The position numbers were made by a program, and so were the translations under genes. A DNA stretch of 64,000 bases from Whitmania pigra (taxonomy: Eukaryota; Annelida; Clitellata; Hirudinida; Haemopidae), in contig JAJTWR010000362.1 in NCBI GenBank assembly GCA_021613335.1, positions 25,001 to 89,000 of the forward strand. Direction: 5' to 3'. Below, one piece after another: positions 35,067 to 47,224 of this stretch (position 1 is the stretch's first letter; every line of letters starts with the position of its first letter). The notes under the pieces were generated by a model. The model saw nothing but the letters and a program-made list of their open reading frames with translations, was not told the DNA's origin and ran no database searches.

Positions 35067-37390
35067 GATCGAAAACCAGTAATTAAGAGAGCTCCTTTTT
35101 AAAACCAAAAAGACCGCCAAATATATAATCGCCTGCCTTTACTAACAAACGTTCGATTGCAAAGATGTGTCGACATGCGATTCTCTCCGAACAAAAGAGA
35201 GAACCAGATCCTGACTCTTATCAGATACTCGTATATAACTTTCTTTTTAAATCTTCCTTGCGTAACCCGAAAGAAGTTAGACATAACAAGTAGCGACAAG
35301 TAATCCTGAGATCTTTGCTTTTTATTATAATTAGGCCACCTGCCAGTATCGCGATCAGCCAATGGCATTACAGTGATTGAGGTCACTCTTGCATATCTGA
35401 ACCTTATCAGTTTCAGAGTGGTTGACAAGACCGTTGGCTTCATAGCAGGTGAATGCAAATATTTCGCTCTTAAGATCAAATTTTGTAATTAGAAAAATAA
35501 AATAATAATAATAATAATATCATTATTAATTACAATGGCGGTAACAATACTAAATTTAATTGGCTTCACATGAACAGCGTCTGATGTTCATAAAACAGTC
35601 AAAGAATAAATTAAACCCATAAGGCCATTGAAAGTTAGCTTCTGATCAAAAGAATTGATTGCCCGGCTCAATAACCCGTGGAACCAATTAGGCTTAAAAT
35701 ATCTTTTTCAATGCATTTACGATAATTGTTTGATATCGGAATGTCTTTGAATCATTTACTTTCAATTGAAATAATTAATTAATTAGAAAATCTTTGACCT
35801 TTTGAAGTTGACCTAGTTAAACGAGATAACATCCTCTGCATCTAATAGCAGTAACACTTTTGCAATATGACTGAAGCGGTAAAATTAGTATTATTATAAT
35901 TATATATTATTTATGTATTAAAAGTATTTATATATTATAAATTACAGCGGTATTTATGCTTGATATGAATCTTTATTACAGCGCGGATGTTCACATGTAA
36001 TAAAACCTCTCCACTTGTGTATACTTGTTGTGCAAAAAGTTTTAAAATGGTTTTCAAAACTCAACAGAATTAGTGTTTCTTCCAATCTTGCGATGACAAA
36101 ACTATGACCTTCAGAATTGCGTGTGGACCATGTTATTAATGCGCGTTTAATGCTTCTTACCGAATTTATAACTATTAAATTATTGTTCATTTTATCGGAT
36201 ATTTCAGGTAATTGAAAACTACATAATCCAGTTAACTACTAGATGGTTATTTATCCAATTAGCTATTCAGCTAGACGTATGAGGCTGATTTTCTAATGTT
36301 GTGATGATTAATATTCCAAAATATCGAAATCACAATCATTTTGCCAATCTCCGATGCTGGAGAATTTGATTATGAAAAAAGTGACACTTGTTTCTTAAAC
36401 AACATCTCAGCGGGTTGCAAATCCTTACAGACATCGAGCCATTGATTAACATGTTTTCATGTCTCTGCGTGTTAGATTCAGTCGATGAATGTCTGACGGA
36501 TGCGACAATGATGGTAATATTAAGCTTCAGATTTACCGATGTAATAATCTCTAATAAGTTTAGCAACGCGACTGTTTGTTAATCTTCTGCGAGTTGCTGT
36601 GCATAATAGTTTAATAATACAGAACAGCTTTAGATATTAGCTGGTAAAAGACCTAGTAACCTAATACGCGATAAATTTATTAATGACAACAATAACAATA
36701 ACAGCAATAACAGAATTATGACTAAGACATAGCATGATTGATTTAACATCCTTGCATAAAAATGGTCTCAAGAGGATGTCTGAAAATTGGAATATCGAAA
36801 GTGTCGTATCTGCAAAAAGGCCCAGGAGAGTTCTAATTGAATGTTATGCCAATCAATAAACATGGCATGTGCTGTACTGATCATTTCTTAAACCTGACAG
36901 AAATATCCGCCAATTACTGAAAAGCCGAGAGATTGTTTTACATCGTGATGTCAGTCTATAATATAGTATCAGGTCTCGTCTGCTTAAACATCGCCTGAGA
37001 AAACACAATAATGCCAGCTCACGGCCATTCAAAGGTATCACTGCGTTCCCATAGACGTTCTTTGTCGACAGGTGTTTTGAATTCCAGTGACAAACAATCT
37101 GTTGTTGCTGGTAATCGATTGACGTGATACCATTCGGGAATTTCAAGATGAAAGGGATTGAAACGATTGCAAACAGCAAACCCAGTCGCCACTGATTCTC
37201 CGTGAGTGCTTTTAAACACCGAAATCCATTGTTGTTGAAATAGTTGCAAGAAAAAGAGCAATGTACTTGAAAGTCATCAGTTTCACGTTTGTTATTCTTA
37301 TGTGAGACATTGTGAATTAAGATATTCTCGAGGTGATTGCGGACATAAAAGCTATTCAATGTTGTTATAAAGTTTAGAGAAATTACATTT
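35067..37390. other. Intergenic, no gene recognised
   Basis: Unique DNA with several minor open frames on both strands (for example 36,388-36,582 plus and 36,853-37,359 minus), none with family resemblance, start context or splice partners. Confidence 0.55.
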
Positions 37391-37394
37391 TACT

Positions 37395-38890
37395 GACCAC
37401 TGACATAAAAGAGCATTTCATCTGTTTGAGGAATCATGTCACAGACATGTATTGTCCGCGGCCAATAAAAATCCTGAAATGGTTGACAACTTTTATTTCA
37501 GTTTGTTTTGGAACTAATTTGAACATCACTACTCATAATGTGAAAGAACAATCGAATTTTAAAAAAAAATCTTTTTTTATTTCACTGCAGTGTTAATTCG
37601 GTTGTCACCTAGGCTACCATGAGGTCGTGTGGACTTGAACGTCTTCCTGGGACAACAGACCCGAGTGGAATTTGGAACGCGTTGGTGTTTGTTTGTCTTT
37701 GTGAATAAATATTAAAATTATTTAATTGTAAATATTAATCTGATTAAATAATTGGAATAAGATTTTGAAAATTTGTTCTTGAATTGAAATCTAGGTGAAT
37801 TAAACAATCTTGAGTACCAAATGTTCCTGGCAGATTGTTGTGTAACAAGGTGTGAGTCTCCAGCAGAACCAAATTAAAATTATAAAGTTAGCGTTTATAT
37901 ATCTATCGTATTGTTGGTAGAACAGTTTTTTCACGGATTGCAAAATGATCACAAACTTCAAATATTTAAATATTCAAACGATAAATTTGACGTTTTCTAC
38001 CATCTGTCTACTTTTAAATTGAGAGTCTGATCTATTATTAGCAGCAAGAGTTCACGACTTTTTGCCCCTGCAAAATATTTGGGGTCACAGGTGAATTTAC
38101 AAAACAGCGGACCAATCAGAAGCCGCATAATAAATGATTTGATCAGCATACAAATTAAAAGGAGGACAAAACTTAATATCCAGATAACGATTTATAATTA
38201 ATAATTGCAATAACAAAAATTAATAAAAACTTTCATGTAACGGACTAAGATTAATTACACATTATACTTGGCCTCTTCTTCCTCTGGAATCTGGAAATTG
38301 TCTCCTCCAATGTCGTTCAGTTCAGATTCCACATCTCCGAGAACCTCGTTGGTGTTCATTTTGACTCCCGACAAATAATCTTCAATTTCACAGCCATACA
38401 TTTTCTCCATAGCTCTCAGCACATTCAGATCTCAGCGAGCTTCAACATCTTCAGAGTCAGACACAAATTAGACACACTCTCGTTTCCATCAACCGTTCTA
38501 AGAACCTATGAAAGTAAATAAGTGTTAATTTTACGTTTCTTATGTTATTCTGAAAATGTATCTTTACGTTAATACTGATAAAACATAGTCTTCATTATCA
38601 GAAATTTCAACAGGAGAATGATCAAAAATCTGAAGGCAAGTTTCATCCAACATGTGACGATTTGAATATCTGACTGGCATCAAATCACGTGAAATCTTTA
38701 TTTTATTGTTTGTTAAATAGCGGCTCTATCGTTTTTACAAATTAATAATTTTGATGTTGTAATTAATTTTTTATTATCAGGTATTAATCGACCAACCTCA
38801 AACTCAACGCTACTTCCTCTAATTGCTTCATATTACTTTCAATATTTTACGCCGGGCTGTTTTGGCGGGGCTATTTTTGTCGACGGGGAT
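37395..38890 (-). pseudogene. Inverted, internally deleted copy of the HECT-less gene plus dispersed repeat
   Basis: Reading the minus strand from 38,890 down: a match to exon 3 (about 38,830-38,780, ATGAAGCAATTAGAGGAAGT), to exon 4 (about 38,690-38,590, TCACATGTTGGATGAAA), a jump to part of exon 9 (about 38,440-38,290, still open, with GCEIEDYLSGVKMNTNEV and NDIGGDNFQIPEEEE), then a jump to the 3' flank equivalent to 18,780-18,960 (about 38,280-38,090), then the dispersed repeat (37,960-37,395). At least two internal deletions have removed exons 5-8 and 10-12, so it cannot encode the full protein. Confidence 0.8.
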
Positions 38891-39080
38891 GTTATGTTAC
38901 ATCAGATTTTCAATTGAATAAATTTCATGTGTAGTATAAATTTTTTTTTTGTTAATATGAATTAACACAATACTTGGTTATAAATAACTTTCTTAGTTTG
39001 ACCCACTGGAGCAAGGATAAATAAATTGTTTTAAATTATAATATTTAAATAAAACATTTTTATTCAAGTATCAAGTAATT

Positions 39081-40084
39081 GCAGATAATTTCAAGTAATT
39101 ACTAAACTCTAACTAAGGCAAAATTGTAAGCATTTCTGAATATGAATTTTAAACTTAAGTTACAAATGTTTGTTTACAATATATTATTCATGAGTCTTTA
39201 ATTATTACCTGTAATTATTTTAGAAATATCATTGAAAGACATGTTTTTAAATGTGTTTCTGAAATGAGTAACGATGTTTGTATTTTTAAATACTTTCGCC
39301 TTTTTGTCATAAAAGATAGTGTATAAAAGTTGCAGATAATTTCAAGTAATTACTAAACTCTAACTAAGGCAAAATTGTAAGCATTTCTGAATATGAATTT
39401 TAAACTTAAGTTACAAATGTTTGTTTACAATATATTATTCATGAGTCTTTAATTATTACCTGTAATTATTTTAGAAATATCATTGAAAGACATGTTTTTA
39501 AATGTGTTTCTGAAATGAGTAACGATGTTTGTATTTCTAAATACTTTCGCCTTTTTGTCATAAAAGATAGTGTATAAAAGTTGCAGATAATTTCAAGTAA
39601 TTACTAAACTCTAACTAAGGCAAAATTGTAAGCATTTCTGAATATGAATTTTAAACTTAAGTTACAAATGTTTGTTTACAATATATTATTCATGAGTCTT
39701 TAATTATTACCTGTAATTATTTTAGAAATATCATTGAAAGACATGTTTTTAAATGTGTTTCTGAAATGAGTAACGATGTTTGTATTTCTAAATACTTTCG
39801 CCTTTTTGTCATAAAAGATAGTGTATAAAAGTTGCAGATAATTTCAAGTAATTACTAAACTCTAACTAAGGCAAAATTGTAAGCATTTCTGAATATGAAT
39901 TTTAAACTTAAGTTTACAAAATTTGTTTACAATATATTATTCATGAGTCTTTAATTATTACCTGTAATTATTTTAGAAATATCATTGAAAGACATGTTTT
40001 TAAATGTGTTTCTGAAATGAGTAACGATGTTTGTATTTCTAAATACTTTCGCCTTTTTGTCATAAAAGATAGTGTATAAAAGTT
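39081..40084. repeat. 251-bp tandem repeat, four near-identical units
   Basis: GCAGATAATTTCAAGTAATT occurs at 39,081, 39,332, 39,583 and 39,834, so the period is exactly 251. Units differ by only a few substitutions (for example TTACAAATG against TTTACAAAATT in unit four), indicating recent amplification. Each unit ends AAAAGATAGTGTATAAAAGT. There is no long open frame and no RNA family that I recognise. Confidence 0.97.
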
Positions 40085-40954
40085 ATTTTTATGAAGTTTC
40101 ACTTTGAGAGTTGTCTAATTCCAATCCGGCTCTATGAGTATAAATATTTATAAATAAATAAATAAATAAATATTTATGATTACCAACTTCAATGTTCTTC
40201 TCGCTTATGAAGATGTGAATCTCACACAGATAAAAACTAGAATGAAAAATTTAGCGTTTCCACATCTGTCGTATTGTTGCTCGAATAGTTTTTAACTGGT
40301 TTCACAAATGTCTTACATGTAATGCAACAGTAAGTATGATACAGAAGCAACTTGGGCTTTCAGTATTCTTGCCAACTTGACATTACACCCACCCAAAATC
40401 ATTATTTACCCCCAAAACCTGTTCAACCCAAGGAATACCCCATTCACATCATTACCCTTCTCAAAATCATCCGACAGAATAGCATGAAAGTAGCCGCCGA
40501 AATATTTGGTATTTTGCGTTAATTATGATAATGTCCTGGTAATTTATGCAGATTAGTTGTGACGTCACTGCGAGCATTGCAGATCACGCAGGTTAATTAA
40601 ATATTCAAGTTATTAATGTTAATATTTATTAATTGCATCGTGGTTCTCATAGTATTAAAGCACATAATATTTTTTCCTCATTAAAGAAGACTGCCGAATA
40701 CAAAGCGTCAAAAACTAGCCATTTGCATGGCGTTACTCCCTTCTCTGATCCATAAGATGGACATTGGCTTCCCCCAGAAACACAAATTCACGCGCATGCG
40801 GTTCTCACGTACATGCAGTATCTCACAGACTCACTTGACACACACACACATAGGAGATTCACTTATGGCACCATCAGTATTTACTGGTACGACATCCTCC
40901 CATGAGGTGATGTGAAGTGCAGGTAAAGATGCTAATCAATAGGAACACTTATCG
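40085..40954. other. Spacer upstream of lipase copy B, includes a dispersed-repeat fragment
   Basis: Bases 40,230-40,320 match part of the dispersed repeat in inverted orientation (TAGCGTTTCCACATCTGTCG, GTATTGTTG). The rest is unique; a small open frame at 40,727-40,915 is not supported. Confidence 0.5.
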
Positions 40955-40966
40955 TATATATATAAA
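40955..40966 (+). promoter_or_regulatory. TATA-box-like element of lipase copy B
   Basis: TATATATATAAA lies 40 bases before the ATG at 41,006, which fits a TATA box with a very short 5' leader. The start site is inferred, not observed. Confidence 0.45.
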
Positions 40967-41005
40967 TTCTTCTCTGATGCTCCAGAGGATCAGTTCTGTC
41001 AGAAA

Positions 41006-43329
41006 ATGGCTCCCCAATCCTTTCAGACCCTGGCCTTTCTCCTGGTATTCTGCCTGGCAGTTGAAGCTCTCAGTCCTGTTATTTTAAGTGAGTTGAGTCT
41101 TTTGGTATTTTTCATTTTATAGTTTGTTTTATTATTATATTAGTGATTGCAGTCAGATGTATAATAGTGTTTTTATTTATATTTTATTTAGAAAGTTTTT
41201 AATCATCATTTTAATGTCACTATTCTTAGATTTATCTAACTTTTTAAAATTAATTACAATTAATTTATTAAGTTTATAATGAGTTTAATATTTCAACTAA
41301 GATTTAAATCTAGCTCGTTTTTAACTTTAAATTTAAAACTTGTAGAATAAATAAAACAGAATTATCATAATCATAAATCATAAAAAATTGCTTGATAATG
41401 ACTTGAGTATGAAGTCACGTGTTGCAATCGTAAGATGACTCACGTGACCCTGACTTAAGGTTAATCATCAAATTAAGCCAATTAACATAATTGTGTCAAC
41501 AGGAATCTGTCTACTTAATTTTACATTGTAAGTTTAAGCGCTTCAATCAAGTTAATATTTTTCTGTTTCTTCCTTCGTTTGGACATATTTTATTGGCAGG
41601 GTCTTTCATTGGTTATTAATATTTTTTTTTAAATGTTATTAATATCATCATCGTCATCAATAATTAATATGATAATTATTAGCATAAAATAATTAATTAA
41701 TAGTTATTGATATTTTTTAATGTTATTAATATCATTATCATCAATAATTAATATGATAATTATTAGTATAAAATAATTACGGCTAATTTTATTTATTAAT
41801 AAACAGTACCAGGTCTAGGAGGTAGTCAAATTGAAGCCAGACTGCACAGAAAACACAGGCCTTACCCCCTCTGCTGGAAATATTCGGATTGGTTCAACAT
41901 ATGGCTTAGTGTTACAGAGCTTTTGTTCCCTCAATGCATGATTGGAAATATGAGGTTTGTTTACAGCGATGTTAATTGACTGGCGACGATTATTATGATT
42001 GTGAAATTATCACTCTCTTAAAAGTGACTTTGAATCGACTCTCTGTAAATGAATATTATTCGAGTAATAATATTTAACTAGTAGCTAACTGTTTAATGAT
42101 CGCTTGATTAAATGGAATTCAATTAATTTAAATTGATCGCAATAATTAAAACTCAATAGAAACAGTAATAATTATTCAAAATATAACTTTTTTTTAAAAA
42201 TTACATTTCCTTTAAAATTATCTATTTTAATTGCTCTCAATGACCCTGCAGATTAATCGTCAATAGAGTTGATGGTACGACCTCAAACCAAGAGGGTGTC
42301 GACATTCGGATACCTGGTTTTGGTGGCACCGACACGGTTGAATGGCTGGATCCTTTCCATCCGTTCAAAGGTAGTAATAGACCTGGAATAGACCTTTAAC
42401 GAAATAAAAGGAGAAATTTTAAATTTATAACAAATTATGATTAAAATGTAATTATTATTTAGTTATATTAATTTATTTCTTATTCCTAAATTAACCTAAC
42501 CATCCTGTAAAGCATAAAACCATTCATGCATTGCTAAGTGGCTTGGCTTGAAAAATATGGTTTCCTTACCATGTCATCTTGGCATTTTATTTCAACAAAT
42601 AAATGTCATAACTGCCAGAATAAAACTAATTTTTAATTACTTATTAATAAAATTAATAATAATATTAATATTATAATAATTAAATCATTTTTCTCAAACA
42701 ACAGAACCAGTTTTTAGCTACTTCGCCAACATGGTAGAAAGGTTGGTAGGAATGGGTTACGTCAGAGGAGTGTCTGTACGTGGAGCCCCGTTCGACTTCA
42801 GAAAGGCGCCCAGTGAGATTATTTAAATTTCTAAATTAAAGTGTTTATTCTAATGACAATTTTATTATTATTATTATTACCTTATTAATTAATTTTAAGA
42901 CCTAGATTTATTTAATGTTTATTCATTATTTATCTTAATCAATCCAGTTCAAACAACCTGGCTCACCATTTGAAATGCATACTCCTTTTCACAGACGAGC
43001 TGACCGACTACCTTAAAAATCTCGAGAACTTAATCGTGGAAACTTACAAAATGAACAAAAACACCAAAGTCGTCATCGTTGGCCACAGTTTGGGCGGCAA
43101 AGTGGCGCTTCATTTCCTCCAGAGCAAGTCTCAAGAGTGGAGGAACAAGTACATTTCCACGTTCATCTCCCTTGGCGCGCCCTGGGCTGGATCGGTAAAA
43201 GCTCTGAAATTACTCGCCTCAGGTATGATTTAATGGGAAAATGTAATAATAATTAAAATTATTAAATAATTAATAAATAATTATTAAAAATAATTATAAT
43301 AATAATAATAATAATAATGCTAATCAATA

Positions 43330-43360
<31 letters not shown>

Positions 43361-43470
43361 CATTTTCCCATTTCCTATTAATAATAATAATGCTAATCAA
43401 TAATTATTATTATTATTATAATATTTTATCAATAATAAAAATGACAAAAATTATAATAATAATAATAATA

Positions 43471-43505
<35 letters not shown>

Positions 43506-44680
43506 GCCTGCTTATTAATAAATAAATTGGTATTTGAATCACTTCCATTACTCGTCCATCAAGCAGCACCGTTTAATCACTCGAACGTTTAAGTAATTAA
43601 TTAATTAATTATTCTTGATCAAAACAGTTATAAACATTAATCATCCACGATTTAATTACTAACGAATTACGCATAAATTAATAGTCATTAATTAGTTATG
43701 CATTATAATTACTAATTATGAAATAACTAACATTAACTAATTAATTAATTATTCAACAGGTGATTCTCTTGGATTGCCGAAAATAATAGCAAGGCCATTG
43801 AACTATCGATACCTCCAGCAGACGATGCCAAGTTCAACATGGCTGATGCCTTCGGAAAAGATTTGGAGCGACAAGGACGTTTTGGTCAAAAACGTCTGGA
43901 GAAACTACACGACCGCCGACTACTTCGACTTCTTCTACGACATCAACTTCATGAGGGGAAGAGTAGTGAGGAAGGTCACGCAGGACCTTTTGGACGTGAG
44001 TGCATTTTGACCTTGTTGAGTTGTCTTGTCAAAATGGTTATTTAAAAAATTTGGGTTATAAAATTTTGTGGGGGAAAATGAATAACAGTATTGGATTTAA
44101 ATAAAGAACTGTTTTGTTAAATTTTTCTTTAAAGCTTTAAAAATGAATTTAAGGCAATGATCTCGTTGATTAACAGAAAACAGATGAGGCCTGAGCATAA
44201 CTTGCATTCGACTCTCAACTAATTATAATTTTGTTTTACAAACTAATGTAACACAACTGTACATATAACAACAGAATTTAATAAACGCGTTATAAAAAAT
44301 ATATAATAAAATGTCAAATATAATAAAATCTCAAAAACAAAATGTAATACTAAAAATAACAGTGAAATATAAAACCAACGGTCTTCCCCCAACAGATTTC
44401 TGCCGGTCCAGGAGTAAAGACACACTGTTTGTACGGCCTGAGTGACAATAACACACCTGCCACGTACATCTACAATTCGGAAAGGAGAAATTGGAACGAT
44501 TTCCAACCGTCGGAAACTCTGTACGAAGCTGGAGATGAAACTGTCAACAAGAGAAGTCTTGAGGTTTGCAAGGACTGGCCAAACACAACTGTTCGAATTC
44601 TACCCGGCGTGACTCATCTGGACACCGTCAAGGACAAAAATGTCATCGAGTACATTGTTGATGTACTGTCTCGTCTATGA
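41006..44680 (+). CDS. PLA2G15/LCAT-like lysosomal phospholipase, copy B
   Basis: Exons: 41006-41087, 41807-41954, 42252-42370, 42705-42812, 42995-43222, 43760-43995, 44396-44680; 401 residues. Exons 2-7 have the same lengths (148, 119, 108, 228, 236, 285) and phases as copies A and C. Visible: signal peptide (SFQTLAFLLVFCLAVEA), PVILIPGLGGSQIEARL, WKYSDWFNIW, RIPGFGG, SVRGAPFDFRKAPNE, elbow GHSLGG (Ser184), SLGAPWAGS, EAGDETVN (Asp353) and THLD (His380). The catalytic triad is complete; predicted as a secreted or lysosomal acyl hydrolase/transacylase. A TATA-like box precedes it and AATAAA lies about 80 bases after the stop. Introns are AT-rich, with an 84-bp local duplication near 41,650-41,780 and AAT-rich tracts at 43,260-43,500. 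Confidence 0.93.
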
Positions 44681-44950
44681 ATTTGTAAATATGTAAACAA
44701 TCCGTTTGATTGAATGTGTACAGATGAAACCGATTTATGATCCTTCGTTACTTTCCTGTGAATAAACAAAAAATAAAAACATAACTAATGCTGCCCAAAT
44801 TTCAGACTTTTATTTTTGTACATTTTGTGAATAAAATCTCAAACAAAGAAAATTGTTTTAATAATTTTCTGAATTATTTTAATAATAGTCGCAACACATA
44901 TTGTAACATCAGCAGCTCATAACACTTTGGTGACGTGACAGACATCATGT

Positions 44951-44960
44951 CTTTATAAAA
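44951..44960 (+). promoter_or_regulatory. TATA-box-like element and possible 5'UTR intron of copy C
   Basis: CTTTATAAAA is followed by about 50 bases ending in a donor (GTGAG|GTAAAA, GT at 45,012). An acceptor (TTGCAG at 45,135) lies 53 bases before the ATG, suggesting a short non-coding first exon. Inference only. Confidence 0.3.
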
Positions 44961-45188
44961 ACTCATAGCCAGGTCTCATGCGGCTTTTAACGCAGACGTT
45001 TTTGTGGTGAGGTAAAATATATAATTAAAAAAAATATTAATTTTTTTCTAAGTAATGATTTTTTTTTAAATTTACATAACTGAATAACAAAAGTAAATAT
45101 TACAATTATTTTTTAATAAAAAAACATTATTGCAGCTAGAGGTTGATCAAGTCTTTTAAATCATCCGATCAAATATTCGTCTGCCTAA

Positions 45189-47193
45189 ATGATGCCATTC
45201 CCGGGCTTTTCCGTCCTATTATTGGGTTTGGTTCTTATAAGGGAAACTTTTGGAGCCCTGAAACCGGTAATTCTTGGTGAGTTGTTGGTGTTGCTATTTT
45301 TACTTATCTTTGTTTTTGTTGTCGTTGTTGCTTTAAGCCATTGTTGTTGACTAATTCACTAGCTCAACAATTCACTTTTCATTGGTCATCGGGTGAATTT
45401 TATGACATCGATGGAATTTAAATAATTGAGCTATAATAAAAGATTGTTGAGCACAATTTTTAGCAGCTAATAATTATATTAATAATAAAATAATTATAAT
45501 TTAATTTGAGGCAATTTTCATCTAAAGCCTCCTCTTTGAAACCGTTTATGAAATTAGCAAATTAAATGGTAAAGGTAAATATATTATAATTTAAAATGCA
45601 GTTTTTATATTCCAATTACAATAATGTCAATATTCGTTAATTAATTTTACAAAATCGATTTTTTCTGATTGGTCGTTGGAAAGTCAACGTGTTCAAACAT
45701 CACATTTTGAATGCTTAACTGGGCAGCCTAAAATAACGTTTAATAATTTACAACAAAAATAATTTAATTAATTAATCAAATAATATTAACAACTTTGTTG
45801 TTTATTTATTAACACTTATTACTTTCTAATGCCTTAAAAAACCCAATAGAACTTACATTCCACATCCTTACTTTCCAGTTCCTGGGATGGGAGGCAGTCA
45901 GCTAGAGGCAAAACTGAACAAGGCCCATTCAGAATACATCTTCTGCTCCAGGCACTCCAGTTGGTATTCCATCTGGGTCAGTCTCCTCCAGCTGGAGATC
46001 GAGTACTGCATGGTTGAAAACATGAGGTAAGTCAATCACTCGTTTGTCCGAACAATCTTCACTGCTTGCCAAATTGCAGCAACCGCATCAATTTCAATGA
46101 ACGTACAAAGTAAGCTTGGAGAAGCGAGAGACGTTAATCGAGTCATCCCCATGTTATCATCATCGTCGTCATCATCGTCGTCATTATCGTCGTCATCATC
46201 ATCATCACTCATAGTGTAGGTGACTCATAGTCGTCATAACCATCATCATCGTCATCATCTTTTCCACAACTCCATCCATATCCTTGCAGGCTGACAATCA
46301 ACGAAACCGACGGAAGAACCTCCAACTGCCCCGGCGTGGATATCAGGGTACCTGGTTTCGGAAGCACAGAAACCATTGAACTGCTGGATTCGTTCCACCC
46401 GATTGAAAGTCAGGCTTGATTGATTTAATTAAAACAATTAAATATTCATTGAAATTAAACGGTGATTGATTTAATTATGTTAATTAGAATTAAATGTTAC
46501 TACATTATTTAAAATTATTACTATTATCAATCATTGCAGCTTAGCATTATTATTATTATTAATATTTTTATATTATTATTATCGGTGATAAAAATACTGT
46601 AATATTGAGGTAGTCGATTAATAAACTTTTCTTTTTAAACCAATAACTACAAAATGCCATAACTGACCAATGACGAACAAACGGCGTATATTTAAATATT
46701 TAATATAAATATATCATCATATTTAAATATTTAATATAAATATATCATCATATTTAAATATTTAATATAAATACTATTTTATATTTAAATATTTAATATA
46801 AATTAAAAAAATCTATTTAATATAAATATTTAAAATAAATATTGAAACAAAAACAAATTAAAAATTTATTGATTACCTATCGATTTTCGACCTCTTAGTC
46901 AGCAGGTTAAAGTACTACAAGGAGATGGCTGAAAGACTCGTGGGTATGGGGTATGTCAGAGGGCTGTCCCTCAGAGGGGCTCCATACGACTTTAGGAAGG
47001 CCCCAAGTGAGTCCAATTCTGAGCGTCACCTAAATGTCCAAGAATTCATGATCAAGATTGTTCATATTGTTCAGAAAAGCTTTTTCTCCTGTGAAAATTA
47101 TTGTCAAAATATCTTGTTTAAAGGTCAATACATGTCAGTATCTGTTAAATCGCTTTTACAATCATTATCATCAGCTGGGCGCACCGACCTCAG

Positions 47194-47224
<31 letters not shown>

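Noticed and set aside
36853..37359. 168-codon minus-strand frame
   Set aside because: No recognisable domain, no splice partners, and composition like surrounding intergenic DNA.
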